A stretch of DNA of 64,000 bases from Castor canadensis. Taxonomy: Eukaryota > Chordata > Mammalia > Rodentia > Castoridae. Below, piece by piece: positions 9,724-21,455 of the stretch (positions are counted from its first letter, which is position 1; each line of letters opens with the position of its first letter). The notes beneath the pieces are model-generated. The model was not told the origin of the DNA, ran no database searches, and saw nothing but the letters and a program-made list of their open reading frames with translations. Where the stretch lies: contig NC_133402.1 of assembly GCF_047511655.1 (NCBI RefSeq), positions 58,780,951 through 58,844,950 of the forward strand, in the 5' to 3' direction. The translations under genes were made by a program, and so were the position numbers.

Positions 9724-11690
9724 TTTTGATTTCAAATTCAAGTAAGGTAATTTGTCACAGCAAATTGCCTTTTAACTTTCTTGATAGTGTCCTTTGGTAC
9801 AAAACAATTTTAATTTTGTTAAGGTCCAATTTCTGCTTTCATTTATTGATTACACTTTTGATGTCATATTCAACGAACTATTGCCTTCTCCAAGATCAGG
9901 AAGATTTATATCTGTGTTTTTCTCTTAAGAAGTTTATAGTTTTAGCTCTTATATTTAATTCTCTGATCCATTTTGAATTGTAGGGGGAGGTACAGGGTTT
10001 GAAATCAGGACCTCATGCTTGCTAGGCAGGTACTTTACCACTTGAGCCACTCCACCAGCCCCCCATTTGAAATTAATTTTTGCATATGGTGTGAGGTGAG
10101 GATACAACTCCATTCTCTGGCATGTGGGTATTTGATTGTCTATGAACCATTTGTTGAAGAGATTATTCTGTTTCCCCCATTGAATTGTCTTGAGACTCTT
10201 TCAAAAATCAGTTTGCCAGAATGTGAAGGGTTATTTCTGAACTCTTGGTTCCATTCCAATGATCCATGTGTCTGTTTTTATGCCTTTCCACACTGTCTTG
10301 ATTACCGTAGAATTCTTTAAAATCAGAAATGTGAGTCCTTCAATTTTGTTCTTAAATTTTGAAGATTATTTTGACTATTCTGGGTCCTTTGAATTTTAGA
10401 AGCTAGCTGATTTCTACAAAGGTGTAGCTGAGTTATTACAGGCATTGCATTAAAAAAGTTGAGGGAATATTGCCTTCTTAACAATATTAAATCTTCTAAC
10501 CCATGAATGTGGGATGTCTTTCCATTCATCTCATTTAATTTACTTCAATAATGTTTTATAGTTTTCAGAGTATAAAATTTATACTTCTCTGATTAAATTT
10601 ATTCCTAAGTATTTTGATCTTTTTGATGCAGTTTTAAATGAAATTGTTTTTTGTTATTTTCAGATATTTCATTGTGAGAATTTATAAATGTAATTAATTT
10701 TTGTATAGAAACCTAGTTTCCTGCAACCTAGCTTAACTCATTTATTAGCTCTACTATTTTTAGTGGGTTTCTTAGATTTTTTTTCTTACATATAAGGATA
10801 TAAGAATAAGGATCTTATATATAAGATTGTGTCATCTGAAAATAAAAACAGATTTATTTCTTCCTTCCTATCTGAATACTTTGTATTTCTTTTTCTTGCC
10901 CAGTTGCCCTGACTAGAACTTCCAGTCAAATGTTGAATAGAATGATGAAAGCAGATATCTTTATTCTTAATCTGTGGGAGAAAGCATTGTCTTTCACCAT
11001 AAGCTATGAGGTCAGTTTTGGACTTGTCATGATGCCCTTATCAGATTTAGGGAATTTGGAGTCATTTTTTCCTATCAAAACGTTTCTTTAGAATTTGCTT
11101 TGTTACAGGTCTGCTGTTGCGGAATTACATAGCTTCGGCTTCACTGGTTTGAAACACTTAAAATTATCTCCATTATTGAAAGATTCAGTTCTTTGAAAAT
11201 ATCATTCCACTGTCTTCTGTCTTAAACTGCTGGTGTCTAACTGTTGATCCTTTGAAGGTAATCTGTTTTTTGTTGTCTGCTATGAAAAATTCTCCTCACC
11301 ACTGATTTCCTTCAATGTCATGTTTCAGCTAGGAATCTATTTCTTTTGACTTATCTTGCTTAGGATTTAGGGACTTCTTGAATCTGTGCATTGATGCCTT
11401 TCATCAGTTCTGGGTAATTCTCAGCAGTTAGCACCTGCTGTGTTCTCTCTTTCCCTCCCTTTCTTCTTTCCTCCCTCCCTCTTTTCCACACTGTATTCTG
11501 AATAATTTCTTTTGCTAGATCTATCAATTCATTAACTCTCTTTTTGGCTGTGTCTAGTCTGCTGTTGTGTAGTGTTTTGTTTTTGCTGGCTCCTTCTCAT
11601 GGAGTCTTATTTGTGTATATCTGGTTATCTTTGGCTATATGTTATCTATTATATTTTTTAATTATTTGAAGGACTATTTTGAGGTTCACA
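9724..11690 (-). mobile_element. Old LINE-1 (L1M-like), - orientation, interrupted by a SINE
   Basis: Read on the minus strand this matches the L1 ORF2 region: GATCCATTTTGAATT..., the reverse-transcriptase stretch around 10540-10980 (TTGCCCTGACTAGAACTTCCAGTCAAATGTTGAATAG) and a further old L1 segment to about 11690. All frames are broken. An ID-like SINE splits it at about 9983-10064. Confidence 0.8.
9983..10064 (-). repeat. ID-like SINE inserted into L1
   Basis: The reverse-complement ID signature is clear: GGGTTTGAAATCAGGACCTCATGCTTGCTAGGCAGG ... CACTTGAGCCACTCCACCAGCC. Imperfect copies of CATTTTGAATT lie on both sides. Confidence 0.85.
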
Positions 11691-12660
11691 AAAAGAAGAG
11701 AAAGTCCCAGGGGAGATTTTGAGTTTGCATTATGCCAGGTACCTGTAGTCACTGCCAGTCTGAAACCACCTTTAACCAAATTATCTAGACTACCCAGAAA
11801 TGTCTTTGAAGTTGCAGCTCTGTATCACCCTTTTCCTGGGGATTTAGCCTTTTGGGTTCCCAGTTCATTATAGGGTGGTCTCTTGTCTCCCTAGCTTCAG
11901 CAATCACGGAACTTTGGTTTTTGTTCTCTGCATATATCCCACAGGTTGTCAAAACAAAAGTCCTAATTTTGAAGGATCAGCAAATGTCTTCAGATACATG
12001 CTCATTTATTTCTTAGGCTTCTGTTTTTCCTTCACATTTAGCCTTCAATTCCATACGAACTTATTAGTTTGTTACATTTTTAAGAAACATTATTCTTATG
12101 ATTTCAGCTCTTTGAATTGTGTTCAGTGAAAGTTTTGATCAAGTAACCTCCCTCATCATTCCTAGAAACAGAAGCTTCCCACGTGGTATTTCTACTGCAC
12201 ACTCTGAGAACAATAAGCCAGTTTTCTCTACTCTGTTCACAGCATCCTTTTGCTGCAGAGTCAAGGATTCTTTTCCCTCTCAGTACCTGCTGCCACCTTT
12301 CCACTCCTGGACTAGATCAGGGCCAACTTAACCAGCCAGCTGATATGGACTCTCTATGAGTCCACATGAGATGTCAACCATCATTGAATAAATTGGAAAT
12401 ATGATGTCAATCAACTCAGCTATCCTCACATAGCTCCTTTCCTTGTTGATAAAAAGTCCCACTCCCTCCCAAGTAGATGTCCTCCACTAAAAACTTATGT
12501 GTAAGTTTGATAATCTATGTTTTTCTCTTAAACTGCACCAACTCGATGCCAGCCCATTAACTGCTGCCTAAACTGTGTCACAGGGAATTGAAATCACCAA
12601 ACAATCAAGCACAGCACAGTGCCATTTACCAAGATTTAGTTTTTCAGTCTTAAACTCTTT

Positions 12661-12803
12661 GATGAGCCTACCAAGAAGATATCTGCTTTGGAAAACCATA
12701 AACCTGTAGGGATGAATGAGAACTACAAAAGAGTGAAGAAAATTTTGTAGAATTTTTAGGGCAACCTTGATCAATGGAAGTGAATTATTCATAAAAATAA
12801 GCT
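12661..12803 (+). repeat. 143-bp direct repeat, copy 1
   Basis: This copy matches 14537-14679 over 143 bases without gaps, with about seven substitutions by eye. It begins GATGAGCCTAC and ends CATAAAAATAAGCT. I do not recognise it as a known element. Confidence 0.85.
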
Positions 12804-12828
12804 TCTCTTACTAAAGTATGGGAATGTG

Positions 12829-13020
12829 ATTGGTGGACTTCATATACCTATGCGAAAGAGAACAATGAAACCTCTTGCAACTGCATGAAGTGGGGCAGGG
12901 AGGCGATAAAGGGGAAGAGATGTTGTAGGTGATCTAACCAATGTACAATATAAACCTATTTGGAATTGTCACAATGAATCCCCTCTGCACAATGAATATA
13001 TCCTAATAAAAAATTTTTAA
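12829..13020 (+). mobile_element. LINE-1 3' end fragment, + orientation
   Basis: It ends TGCACAATGAATATATCCTAATAAAAAATTTTTAA, the reverse complement of the start of the minus-strand L1 at about 63285, so both come from related L1 3' UTRs. Confidence 0.65.
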
Positions 13021-13461
13021 GTTCCTCTTACCGTCGAATAAGTTTTTTTTTCTTTAACTCTCAAACAAGTATTTAAAGACGTTTTGTTGGATAGAGGGCT
13101 ATAAATTATTAGTCTGCCTATTCTTTGATCTGTTTTTTTCCCTAACTCAGCTGATATTCAAAGGCCACCCACAAGCCAATTTTTAATATAGTTTTTCAAG
13201 ATTTTACTGTCAATCCCTCTGGGAAGAGGGACACATTAAAATAATAAATACAATGAAGTACAAAAATCTGGAATTTTCCAAATCTCTTATAGCATTGGTC
13301 CTGCCTTATCATTCCTGATTACTTTCCCATTAGGTATCAGTTCACCACTCTTATTCTTGACTATCAGATTCCATACAACTATTGATGACCTCTATCTGAC
13401 TTAAGGGAGGGTAGGCAGCTACATCTACCCCTTTCCCCAAGCATCAAGATGCAGAGTGAAC

Positions 13462-13619
13462 TACAACAAAATTAGAAATAAGGGCAAAATAGTTTCTGCT
13501 GGGTATTGAGGGAGGGGAGAGGGAGGGGGCGGAGTGGGTGGTAAGGGAGGGGGTGGGGGCAGAGGGGAGAAATGACCCAAGCCTTGTATGCACATAGGAA
13601 TAATAAAATTTAAAAAAAC
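13462..13619 (+). mobile_element. Short 5'-truncated L1 3' UTR insertion with target-site duplication
   Basis: The insert repeats the polypurine 3' UTR seen at about 8543-8700 and ends GAATAATAAAATTTAAAAAAAC. Perfect 11-bp duplications GCAGAGTGAAC lie at 13451-13461 and 13620-13630. Confidence 0.88.
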
Positions 13620-14214
13620 GCAGAGTGAACGATGCTTTGGGTAGGACAACATGTATTTCCTTTCTCCGTCTGACCACCATAAGCTGTATTCGTCAGGATT
13701 CTACCAACTAAAAGTTAGAAAACTCTATTTCAAAATTCTATTGACCTGAGCAGAAGGTGGGGTGGGATGGTTGGGGTTGAGAGAGGTATGTTGATTTACT
13801 TTAAGGGCAAAGCTCTCTTCAGGCTTGGAGTGGTAGAGGGGCTCAGATATCACCAACTAGCAGCTCTCTCCATCTCTCCATTCTACTTTTTCCTAAATTG
13901 GCATTCATCAAGATTCTATTTGGTGGTTCCTAGCACCTCCACGCATTCCTTAGACCTAGTTCCAGCAATCCCAGATTTTTTTTTAAATCCCTTTTATTTC
14001 CCAATAGTCCCAGCAAAATGTCCAGAATTGAATCTCACCAACCTCATTTGTACCACGGGCCTATCCATGATCGAGTCACTGTAATCCAATGAGTAAAAGA
14101 TGCTGAGTGGCTGGTCTTGGTCACACATCTACCTCAATAGAGGAAGCCACTCCACTGGAACCAGGGAACTGATAAGGATAAGAGATTGTCCCTCAACAAG
14201 ACAAACAAAAGGCA

Positions 14215-14330
14215 ATAACTGAGGATATCGACTGTCCAGTTTGCCTGAAACTGAGGGATTTCCCAGAACCTAAGACTTCAGTGATATAATCAGGACAGTC
14301 AGTTCTAAACAAACCAGGATGCTGGTCTCC
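14215..14330. mobile_element. DNA-transposon-like short fossil (MER type)
   Basis: The block runs GACTGTCCAGTTTGCCTGAAACTGAGGGATTTCCCAG ... TCAGGACAGTCAGTTCTAAACAAACC, with partly self-complementary ends. Similar pieces occur at about 47320-47395, 52106-52180 and 59218-59290. Confidence 0.45.
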
Positions 14331-14536
14331 CCAGTGCTGTAATTAGATGATTCAAAAGGCTAACACTGAGCCATAGTGCCGTGTGACCTGTGTATCAGAA
14401 TTACTGAGATTTACAGTTTTTCCCTCTTCTACCCTGTTCTCTACCCCTCCTACCCTGTCCTCTGCTGTTGAGTACAAATGTCAGTCATTGTATACCAATG
14501 TGGGGTGTATCTCATACAAAGAGGGGGCAAATCATA

Positions 14537-14679
14537 GATGAGCCTACAAAGAAGATGTCTGCTTTGGAAAACCATAAACCTGTAGGGATGAATGAGAACT
14601 ACAAAGGAGTAAAGAAAATTTTATAGAATTTTTTGGGCAACCATGATCAATGGAAGTGAATTATTCATAAAAATAAGCT
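14537..14679 (+). repeat. 143-bp direct repeat, copy 2
   Basis: This is the second copy of the block at 12661-12803, same length and orientation. The flanks on both sides are unrelated between copies. Confidence 0.85.
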
Positions 14680-16756
14680 GATAGACTCAGCCTCGTGATG
14701 CTCACTTTTCTGGGTCCACATAAGCTCAATCCATTCCAGCCAGAGTTTTTAAGCTCCCTTTCTGTGGAAAAACTCCAACTCATGGGGCACCCACCAGTGT
14801 CTTGATCACCCTACTTCTTCTCTCAGCCCCAAGCTGTACAGTCATGTCTCTTCTTTTAATTTCACTTCTCTTCAGTGCACTTTTTCCCTTTCCTCATTGG
14901 TCGCAAAGAACTTGGGCCATTCTGGTTTTGTTCTCACACCTATTCCTCAGACTCTCCCCAAAACCATCAGAATTGTTATTTGCCATTTTCTCTCTCAATT
15001 TTCTCACACTTGATTTTACCAATAATCTCCAAGTAGGAACTGTGCACAGCCCAGGGATAGATAAAATAATCCACTGAAGTACAGGAAGAGAATTTAAGAA
15101 CTTCCATTTACAATCATTGTTGTATTATCCTCTCTTAATTTTCATATGAAAAGACCTTGTGGGGACAAGGTCTGTACCTTGTTCATTTATGTACCTCCAA
15201 TGCTCAGTGCACTGCTTAGCTCAACAATTGCTTCTAGACAAATGCATTCATGAATGAATCAAATCTATCACATGACACTAGTCAATCTCTGATGTTCCTT
15301 CATCCCTGTCCATAGAACATTCTAAATGAGTCCTTTCTAAGTTCAGAGTCATGGTCTTTTCATTCCTTCTTTTCTCTTCTGTCCCTGATGTGAATGCGTT
15401 TTCACCAGACATCCCACACTTGATTTCATCAAACTCAGTCCCCGCCCCTCAGTCAGATCTCCCAGAGTCCTCTACTTTGCCTACATATGTCTTCTTCCAA
15501 GTTTAGCACCTCCCTTCAAGGATCACCAAAACTTCCACTGTCACCTTCAGCTCATAAGTCACAGTTTTGGTTCTTGTTCTCTGCCATTGCCCCTTCTCAA
15601 CAAACAGCAGTGGCTACAGGACAGCCACAATCCCTGCATCTCCAGGCTTCTGCACCCTACTTAGTCTGTAGACTACCCAGGCCCTATCGCCCTTATCTGG
15701 CAAAATAATAATATAACAGTTCTCTTTGAGCCCCAAAACCTTTTATATGAAAATGTATTCATTCATAAAATCTAAATGTCTTAAAATCATAAACCATCAG
15801 CAAACAGAAAATCTTTTGGTTTTTTTAAAGGTGGAGAGAGAAGTTGATTTCTAGGATAAAGTACAAAGTTCAGAAGAGGATAAAGCTAAGACTTTTCTAG
15901 GATTCATCACACCTCAGCACGGACATGAGGACCCTGCAGCAATGGCATCCATGAAGAAGGGAGGTCTCAGAGAAAGACAGATAAGAGTAGGAGAGACAAG
16001 GGAGTATCAGCAACGACACCACACCTTAGCTAGGACTGATTCTGTCACAGAACTTTTGCCCTATAAAGGTTTGCTATTTCTCAGGGTACACTGCAACAGG
16101 AAAATCCATATTATAGGACTGAAACTCTGCTTGGCAAACAAATACAAGCCTGCTTCTTGTCTAGCCAGAGAGCATATGTATTGTTCAAATTCTTTTCCAA
16201 ATATTCTTGAATTTGTGAACTACTTTTAGGTATACATTTTATTAACAATCCATATGTGATTAGTCTCTTAAACAGGCTCAGAAACATAGCCAGAACTAGA
16301 AAACCAATGGACTCTGGCAGTGTTTTCGTTATCTATGCGTTCTGGCTTTAGAGTTGACTCTTGAATCAAATGGGGTAGGTTAAGTGGGCCATTTATACCT
16401 CCTGTCCACAGTCAGGGTGGTATTATCTCGTTACTCCCACAAGCAAAACCAAGTGGAAATGAGTCACTACTTGACTGAACAGTATCGTTGGAACGCCCAA
16501 TGCTGAAACTTGAGGTTAGATGGTCATTTTATGAGTCATATCTACCTTGACAGCGTGAGCTCATGAGAAGAACATGTTGGGTTTCTCCTACAGAATCTGG
16601 GATGGCCACACACCTACAAAAAACAAGCAGGCTCTCTCACTACTGGAAATTCGTTTTCTCAAAGTCTACACTTACTGCTAAAGACCTCCAAATGTAGTGA
16701 TATTCAGCCTGTTATTTTTCAAAGTGTTCCTGTGTTGTAGATAAGAAGTATCTTCT
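14680..16756. other. Intergenic sequence with no recognised feature
   Basis: I see no gene or clear repeat. Open frames such as 14802-15077 and 15942-16229 have no recognisable domains and ordinary intergenic composition. Confidence 0.5.
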
Positions 16757-17055
<299 letters not shown>

Positions 17056-17106
17056 ACTATCTTCTCACAGTTTCTCTCTCACTCTCTCTATCCCCCCCAA
17101 CTGTTG

Positions 17107-17108
<2 letters not shown>

Positions 17109-17162
<54 letters not shown>
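17109..17162 (+). repeat. (GT)n dinucleotide repeat
   Basis: About 27 uninterrupted GT units follow the purine tract by about 50 bases. Confidence 0.97.
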
Positions 17163-17163
<1 letters not shown>

Positions 17164-17560
17164 GCGAGCACCTAAAATCTAGTCTCTTAGCAAATTTCCA
17201 CAATGTCTTTATCCATTCTTCTACTAAGGCTGTTTTACTGCAAATAACGCTTCAGTGAACAAGAAGTGCAAATGTCTCTTTGAGGTACTGGTTTCATTTC
17301 CTTTGGGAAAACACTGAGAAGTGAGATTGCTGAACCATATTATAGCTCTATTTTCAATTTTTTCAGGTACCCCCCACCCTGCTTTCCATAATTGTGGTAG
17401 TAATTTACATTCCCAACAATGTGCAAGAATTCTCTTTTGTCTGCATCCTTGCTTGCATTTGTTATCTTTTAAGTTTTTATATAGTCTTCCTAATATAGTT
17501 CATTATGAATTTCATCGGTAGCTTCCTGAGGATTAGTGATGTGAGCACATTGTGATGCAC
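17164..17560 (-). mobile_element. LINE-1 fragment, - orientation
   Basis: The sequence around CCATAATTGTGGTAGTAATTTACATTCCCAACAATGTGCAAG is typical of the reversed 3' part of old mammalian L1s. Confidence 0.65.
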
Positions 17561-17934
17561 CTGTTGGCCATTTGTGTCTCCTTTAGGACAAGAGTGCTAT
17601 TCAGGTCCTTTGTACATTTGTTGTCTGTTCACAGTCTACAAGAACCAACCCCAAGGTACTGTGAGATGGAAAAAAAAAGTAGATAGATTCAGGATTTCCC
17701 ACAGTGCAATTTATTGGAAAGTTACTGATCAAAGTATACTCCTGGGCAGGAGCAATACCAGGAGAATCCTTCTGACTTGGATCAGAAAATAGCAGTTTAT
17801 AAAGTGGTTGGGACAAAGGTGACTTCACCTAAGCCAGAATGTACATAGTTTAGCTCAGGCTAAAATCGGAGTCAGGTGCGTTCCTGATACCAAGACCTAG
17901 GCCTGAAGCACCAAATACCACTGAAATTATTTTT

Positions 17935-18215
17935 TTATTTATAATATGCTGGGAAACTATGAAATCTCCACAACAAAACCATAAAACACTGATGAAAGAA
18001 ATTGTAGCAAAAACAAAAATATTGAATGATATCCCACGTTCATGAACTAGAAGAATCAATACTATTAAAATTACAACACTACCTAAAGTGATCTATAGAT
18101 TCAATGAAATTCCTATCAAAATTACAATGGCTCTCTTCACAGAAATAGAAAAAATAATCCTGAAATTCATATGGAATCACAAAAGATAGAATAGTCAAAG
18201 TAATCTCAAGGTGGT
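17935..18215 (+). mobile_element. LINE-1 ORF2 fragment, + orientation
   Basis: CCTAAAGTGATCTATAGATTCAATGAAATTCC and the following TTCATATGGAATCACAAAAGA match the L1 ORF2 reverse-transcriptase/C-terminal region in sense orientation. The frame is broken. Confidence 0.7.
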
Positions 18216-18235
18216 AGGGAAGGTGCTGGAGACAT

Positions 18236-19180
18236 CAAAATTTCATCAATGTTTTATTATTTTTAGAGTACGGATTTTTTACCACCCTGGTTAAATTAAT
18301 CCCATTATTCTTTCTGATGTTATTGTAAATGGGATTTTTTAATTTCCTTTTTGGATATGTGATTATTGACAGAAAAAAACACAGCTGATTTTGTTTGTAT
18401 GTTTATTTTGTATCCTGCAACATTACTGAATTCTTAAATTAAAGCAAGTTTTTTGCTTCATGGTGTCTTTAGGGTTTTCTACTTACAGGATCATGTCATC
18501 TCTAAGTAGAACATTTCACCCCTTCCTTTCCAGTTTGGAGGTCTTTTGTGTCTTTTCCTTGTCTGATTGCCCCCACTACTACTTCCATTTTAATCAAGTT
18601 GTTCACTTTCTTATTGTTGAGCTTTTAAAGTTCTTGGTAGATTTTAGTTAAGAATTTTTAATCAGATATGTTTTAAAAAATATGTTCTCTCAGTCTGTGG
18701 CTTGTTGACAAAATGCCTTCAGGTTGCTGATTTTTTTTCTCAATCTTTAAAGATATAATTCTAGTTTCAATTATATTTGATATAGTGGCTGTATTTTCTT
18801 TCTTTGGTTTTTTTTAAAGGTTTTGTCTCTGATATTTTTCAATTCTACTTTACATTCAGGTGTGGATTTATTACAAATTACCTTTCTTGGAGCTTATTGT
18901 ATGACATTAATATGGTATTTGTGTTTCTTATAAATTATAGAAAATCCTGAGCAAACAACTGACCAAACACTGTCTTTTACTTGTTCAACTCACTCTCTTC
19001 TTCTAGTACCACTATTAGACATATGTTGGAATTTCTCATTTTTTTCTTCCATTCTTTCAAACTTGCCATCCCATGTTTTCTATATTTTTATTGCTTTATC
19101 TACATTTGGTGACATTTTTTCAGTTCTGTCTTTCAGTTTATGAATGCTACCTTCATCTGTGATTAATCTGCTAATTACTC
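18236..19180 (-). mobile_element. LINE-1 ORF2 fragment, - orientation
   Basis: The stretch CTGCAACATTACTGAATTC ... GGATCATGTCATCTCTAAG is the reversed L1 ORF2 reverse-transcriptase region. It continues into older L1-like sequence. It sits head to head with the + fragment just upstream. Confidence 0.7.
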
Positions 19181-19184
19181 TTAC

Positions 19185-19480
19185 TAATTTTCTATCACTA
19201 CCATATCAAAATGTCCAGAGGCTTAGCACTTCTTTGTCATTCCACAGTTTCTGTAGGTCAGATGTCTAGCATGATGTGTTGAACACTCTGCTTAGGGTCT
19301 CACCAGACTTCAACCAAGGAATTTGCCACACTTACGGCTTTCATATGCAGTTTAGAGTCCTCTTCTAAGCTTAGTTAGAAGAATTCATTTCTTTGCAGTT
19401 GTAGGACTGAGGTCCCTGTTTCCCTGACGTGTGACCCCTTTTATTTTCAAATCAACAGCTGAGTATCAAATCCTTCTCAT
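19185..19480 (+). mobile_element. Degenerate ERVL/MLT2-like LTR fragment
   Basis: TTTTCTATCACTACCATATCAAAATGTCCAGAGGCTTAGCAC followed by CACAGTTTCTGTAGGTCAG resembles the start of MLT2-type LTRs. Decay makes the family uncertain. Confidence 0.4.
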
Positions 19481-20279
19481 TCTTCAGTGTCTCTGACTTA
19501 ACCCTATTACTCTCTTTTCTGCCTTCTGCTGCTTTGTAGGGATATAATTACATTGGGTTTCCCTGGATAATCACCCTGTTTCAGGATTAGTAACTTTACA
19601 TCTGTAAAATCCTTTGTGTCATGTAACATATTATAACCATGGGAAATAACACAAAGACCAGAGATTGCAGGTGGCCAAATTGGGCCTACTACACTGGGTT
19701 TGTTTTTGTCCATTGAGTTTTTGTTTTATTGACTATATATTTAATTTCTAGAAATTCTGGGGAAAGAGAGTCAAATCTTGTTCTTTTTTATGGTGACTTT
19801 TATTTTCGTATGGTTTTAGTTTCATCTCTTCTGTCTGTAACTAATCTGATTTTCTTGAGGAGGGTTCATTGTAACCACTTAAGTCTTTTGATAGTATTCA
19901 TGACCAAGTGATGCACTGGTGTCAGCTTGTGAGAGCCAGTCCTGTTCATCTTTTCCCAATATTGTATTCGGTGACTTTGCATTCACAGTGGTAGCTTGAA
20001 CTCAGCCACAGTGGGAATATTTACACCATGAAAATTGTCAGATGCTGCACATCAGAGTTTTTTTTTTTCTTTTGAGAGTTGCTTTCCTAGCATACAACTG
20101 TTTACAACAGATTTTGAGTTTGGGGTTTTGCACTCAAGTTTGACAGGGCATTAAATGTATAAATCCTTTGCAACCTACAGTAGGAGTTTTGCAGTTGCCT
20201 CTCTCTACAAGTCATTCCAGATCAGCTATCAGTCTGGTATCATCTTTAAAGCCACTTTTTTATGCTTATTTATTTGTAT

Positions 20280-20535
20280 TATCTGTATTAATTTTTCAGA
20301 ATAGTGGGTTGTGTTATGACATTCTCACCCTTGTGTATTATGTACATCAATCAAATCTATCCCCCATCGCCCTCTCATCCCCCCTTCTCATTTTTCCTTC
20401 TCTCCCCCCTCCCACAATTGACTCCCTTCCACTTTTATTTCTTTAAATCTACATTCTGCAGAAAATGTAGTAGTGCTGTCTTTCTGGCTCTGGTTTATTT
20501 CACTTAACATTCTAATCTCCAGCTCCTACCTACGG
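20280..20535 (-). mobile_element. LINE-1 3' end fragment, - orientation
   Basis: C-rich pyrimidine sequence (the reverse of a polypurine 3' UTR) followed by GGCTCTGGTTTATTTCACTTAACAT is typical of reversed L1 3' ends. Confidence 0.6.
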
Positions 20536-21052
20536 CTACTTTCTTAATGTGGGAGTTCCAGGGCTATGATGTGGAGGGTGTAAATTTAAACCCCAGTCAT
20601 ATATGAAATAGAGGCTTTTGGGTAAAACAGTCCCAGAAGATTTCTTTCCTAATTTTCCACATATAGACAAGCTCAAGCTTAGTGTAATAAGCTTCTTTTT
20701 TTCTCCCTGAGACAATGAGCTTGCTGTATAAATTGTCGAATCGATTATTGAATGAATCTTATCCAGAATTTTCAAATTATGTTCCCCAGACTTCCATGAG
20801 TTCCTAATAAGTGACCCCAGAGGATACTTCATGGAGCAAAAGAAAAGTGGGCAGACTTCCCTCCACCCGAAGATCCAGAGTACTATGTCCTTCCTCTTCC
20901 CTTTCCCAGCCATACAGCCCACAAATCCAAACACACACACACTCACTCGCACACTCACACACACATGCGTTTTATTCACATGGTATTTTGGTTTTCCTAA
21001 CAATATTATAGTCAAAGAGAGGGATTCCTCTTTTTTAAATTATGAAATTTCT

Positions 21053-21134
21053 TTCTGGAAGAGTACCAGAGTTTGAACTCAGGGCCTTACACTTGCTAGA
21101 CAAGCACTTTACCACTTGAGTCACTCCCCGACCC
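21053..21134 (-). repeat. ID-like SINE with perfect target-site duplication
   Basis: An 82-bp reversed ID-like unit is flanked by identical 17-bp copies of TAAATTATGAAATTTCT at 21036-21052 and 21135-21151. Confidence 0.92.
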
Positions 21135-21353
21135 TAAATTATGAAATTTCTGAGATATCCCAAACTCTTAACTTTGGGAATAGAGAAACTGAGACAAGGA
21201 GATGCTGGCCACTGATATACAATATAGCTCTGAGAGTAAGAGAAAAAGTCCATAGTCAAAATAGGTAGAAATAATATTTGGACAAAAAAAATCTTTAACT
21301 CTTTCTGTAACTAAAGAAAGCTGGATTTAATTTCTTATTAAAGTGAAGGCACA

Positions 21354-21447
21354 GGGGGCGAATTCAAGTATGATATATTTGATATGTTGTAAGAACTTTT
21401 GTAAATGCCACACTGTACCCCCACCCAGCACAACAATAAAAAAAGCA
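21354..21447 (+). mobile_element. Very short L1 3' stub
   Basis: The 94-bp insert begins GGGGGCGAATTCAAGTATGA, includes TTGTAAATGCCACACTGTACC and ends CAACAATAAAAAAAGCA. It matches the 3' end of the L1 at 2500-3240. AAGGCACA occurs on both sides (21346-21353 and 21448-21455). Confidence 0.7.
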
Positions 21448-21455
21448 AAGGCACA

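Noticed and set aside
9445-10320. Three consecutive + strand open frames of 85-101 codons
   Set aside because: The second and third lie in reversed, decayed L1 with an inserted SINE; the first has no recognisable domain or splice context.
20536-21015. 159-codon minus-strand open frame, the longest in the window
   Set aside because: It runs through a CA repeat (VCVSVRVSVCV) and unique AT-rich DNA. It shows no domain, no plausible promoter and no conserved look, so chance is likelier.
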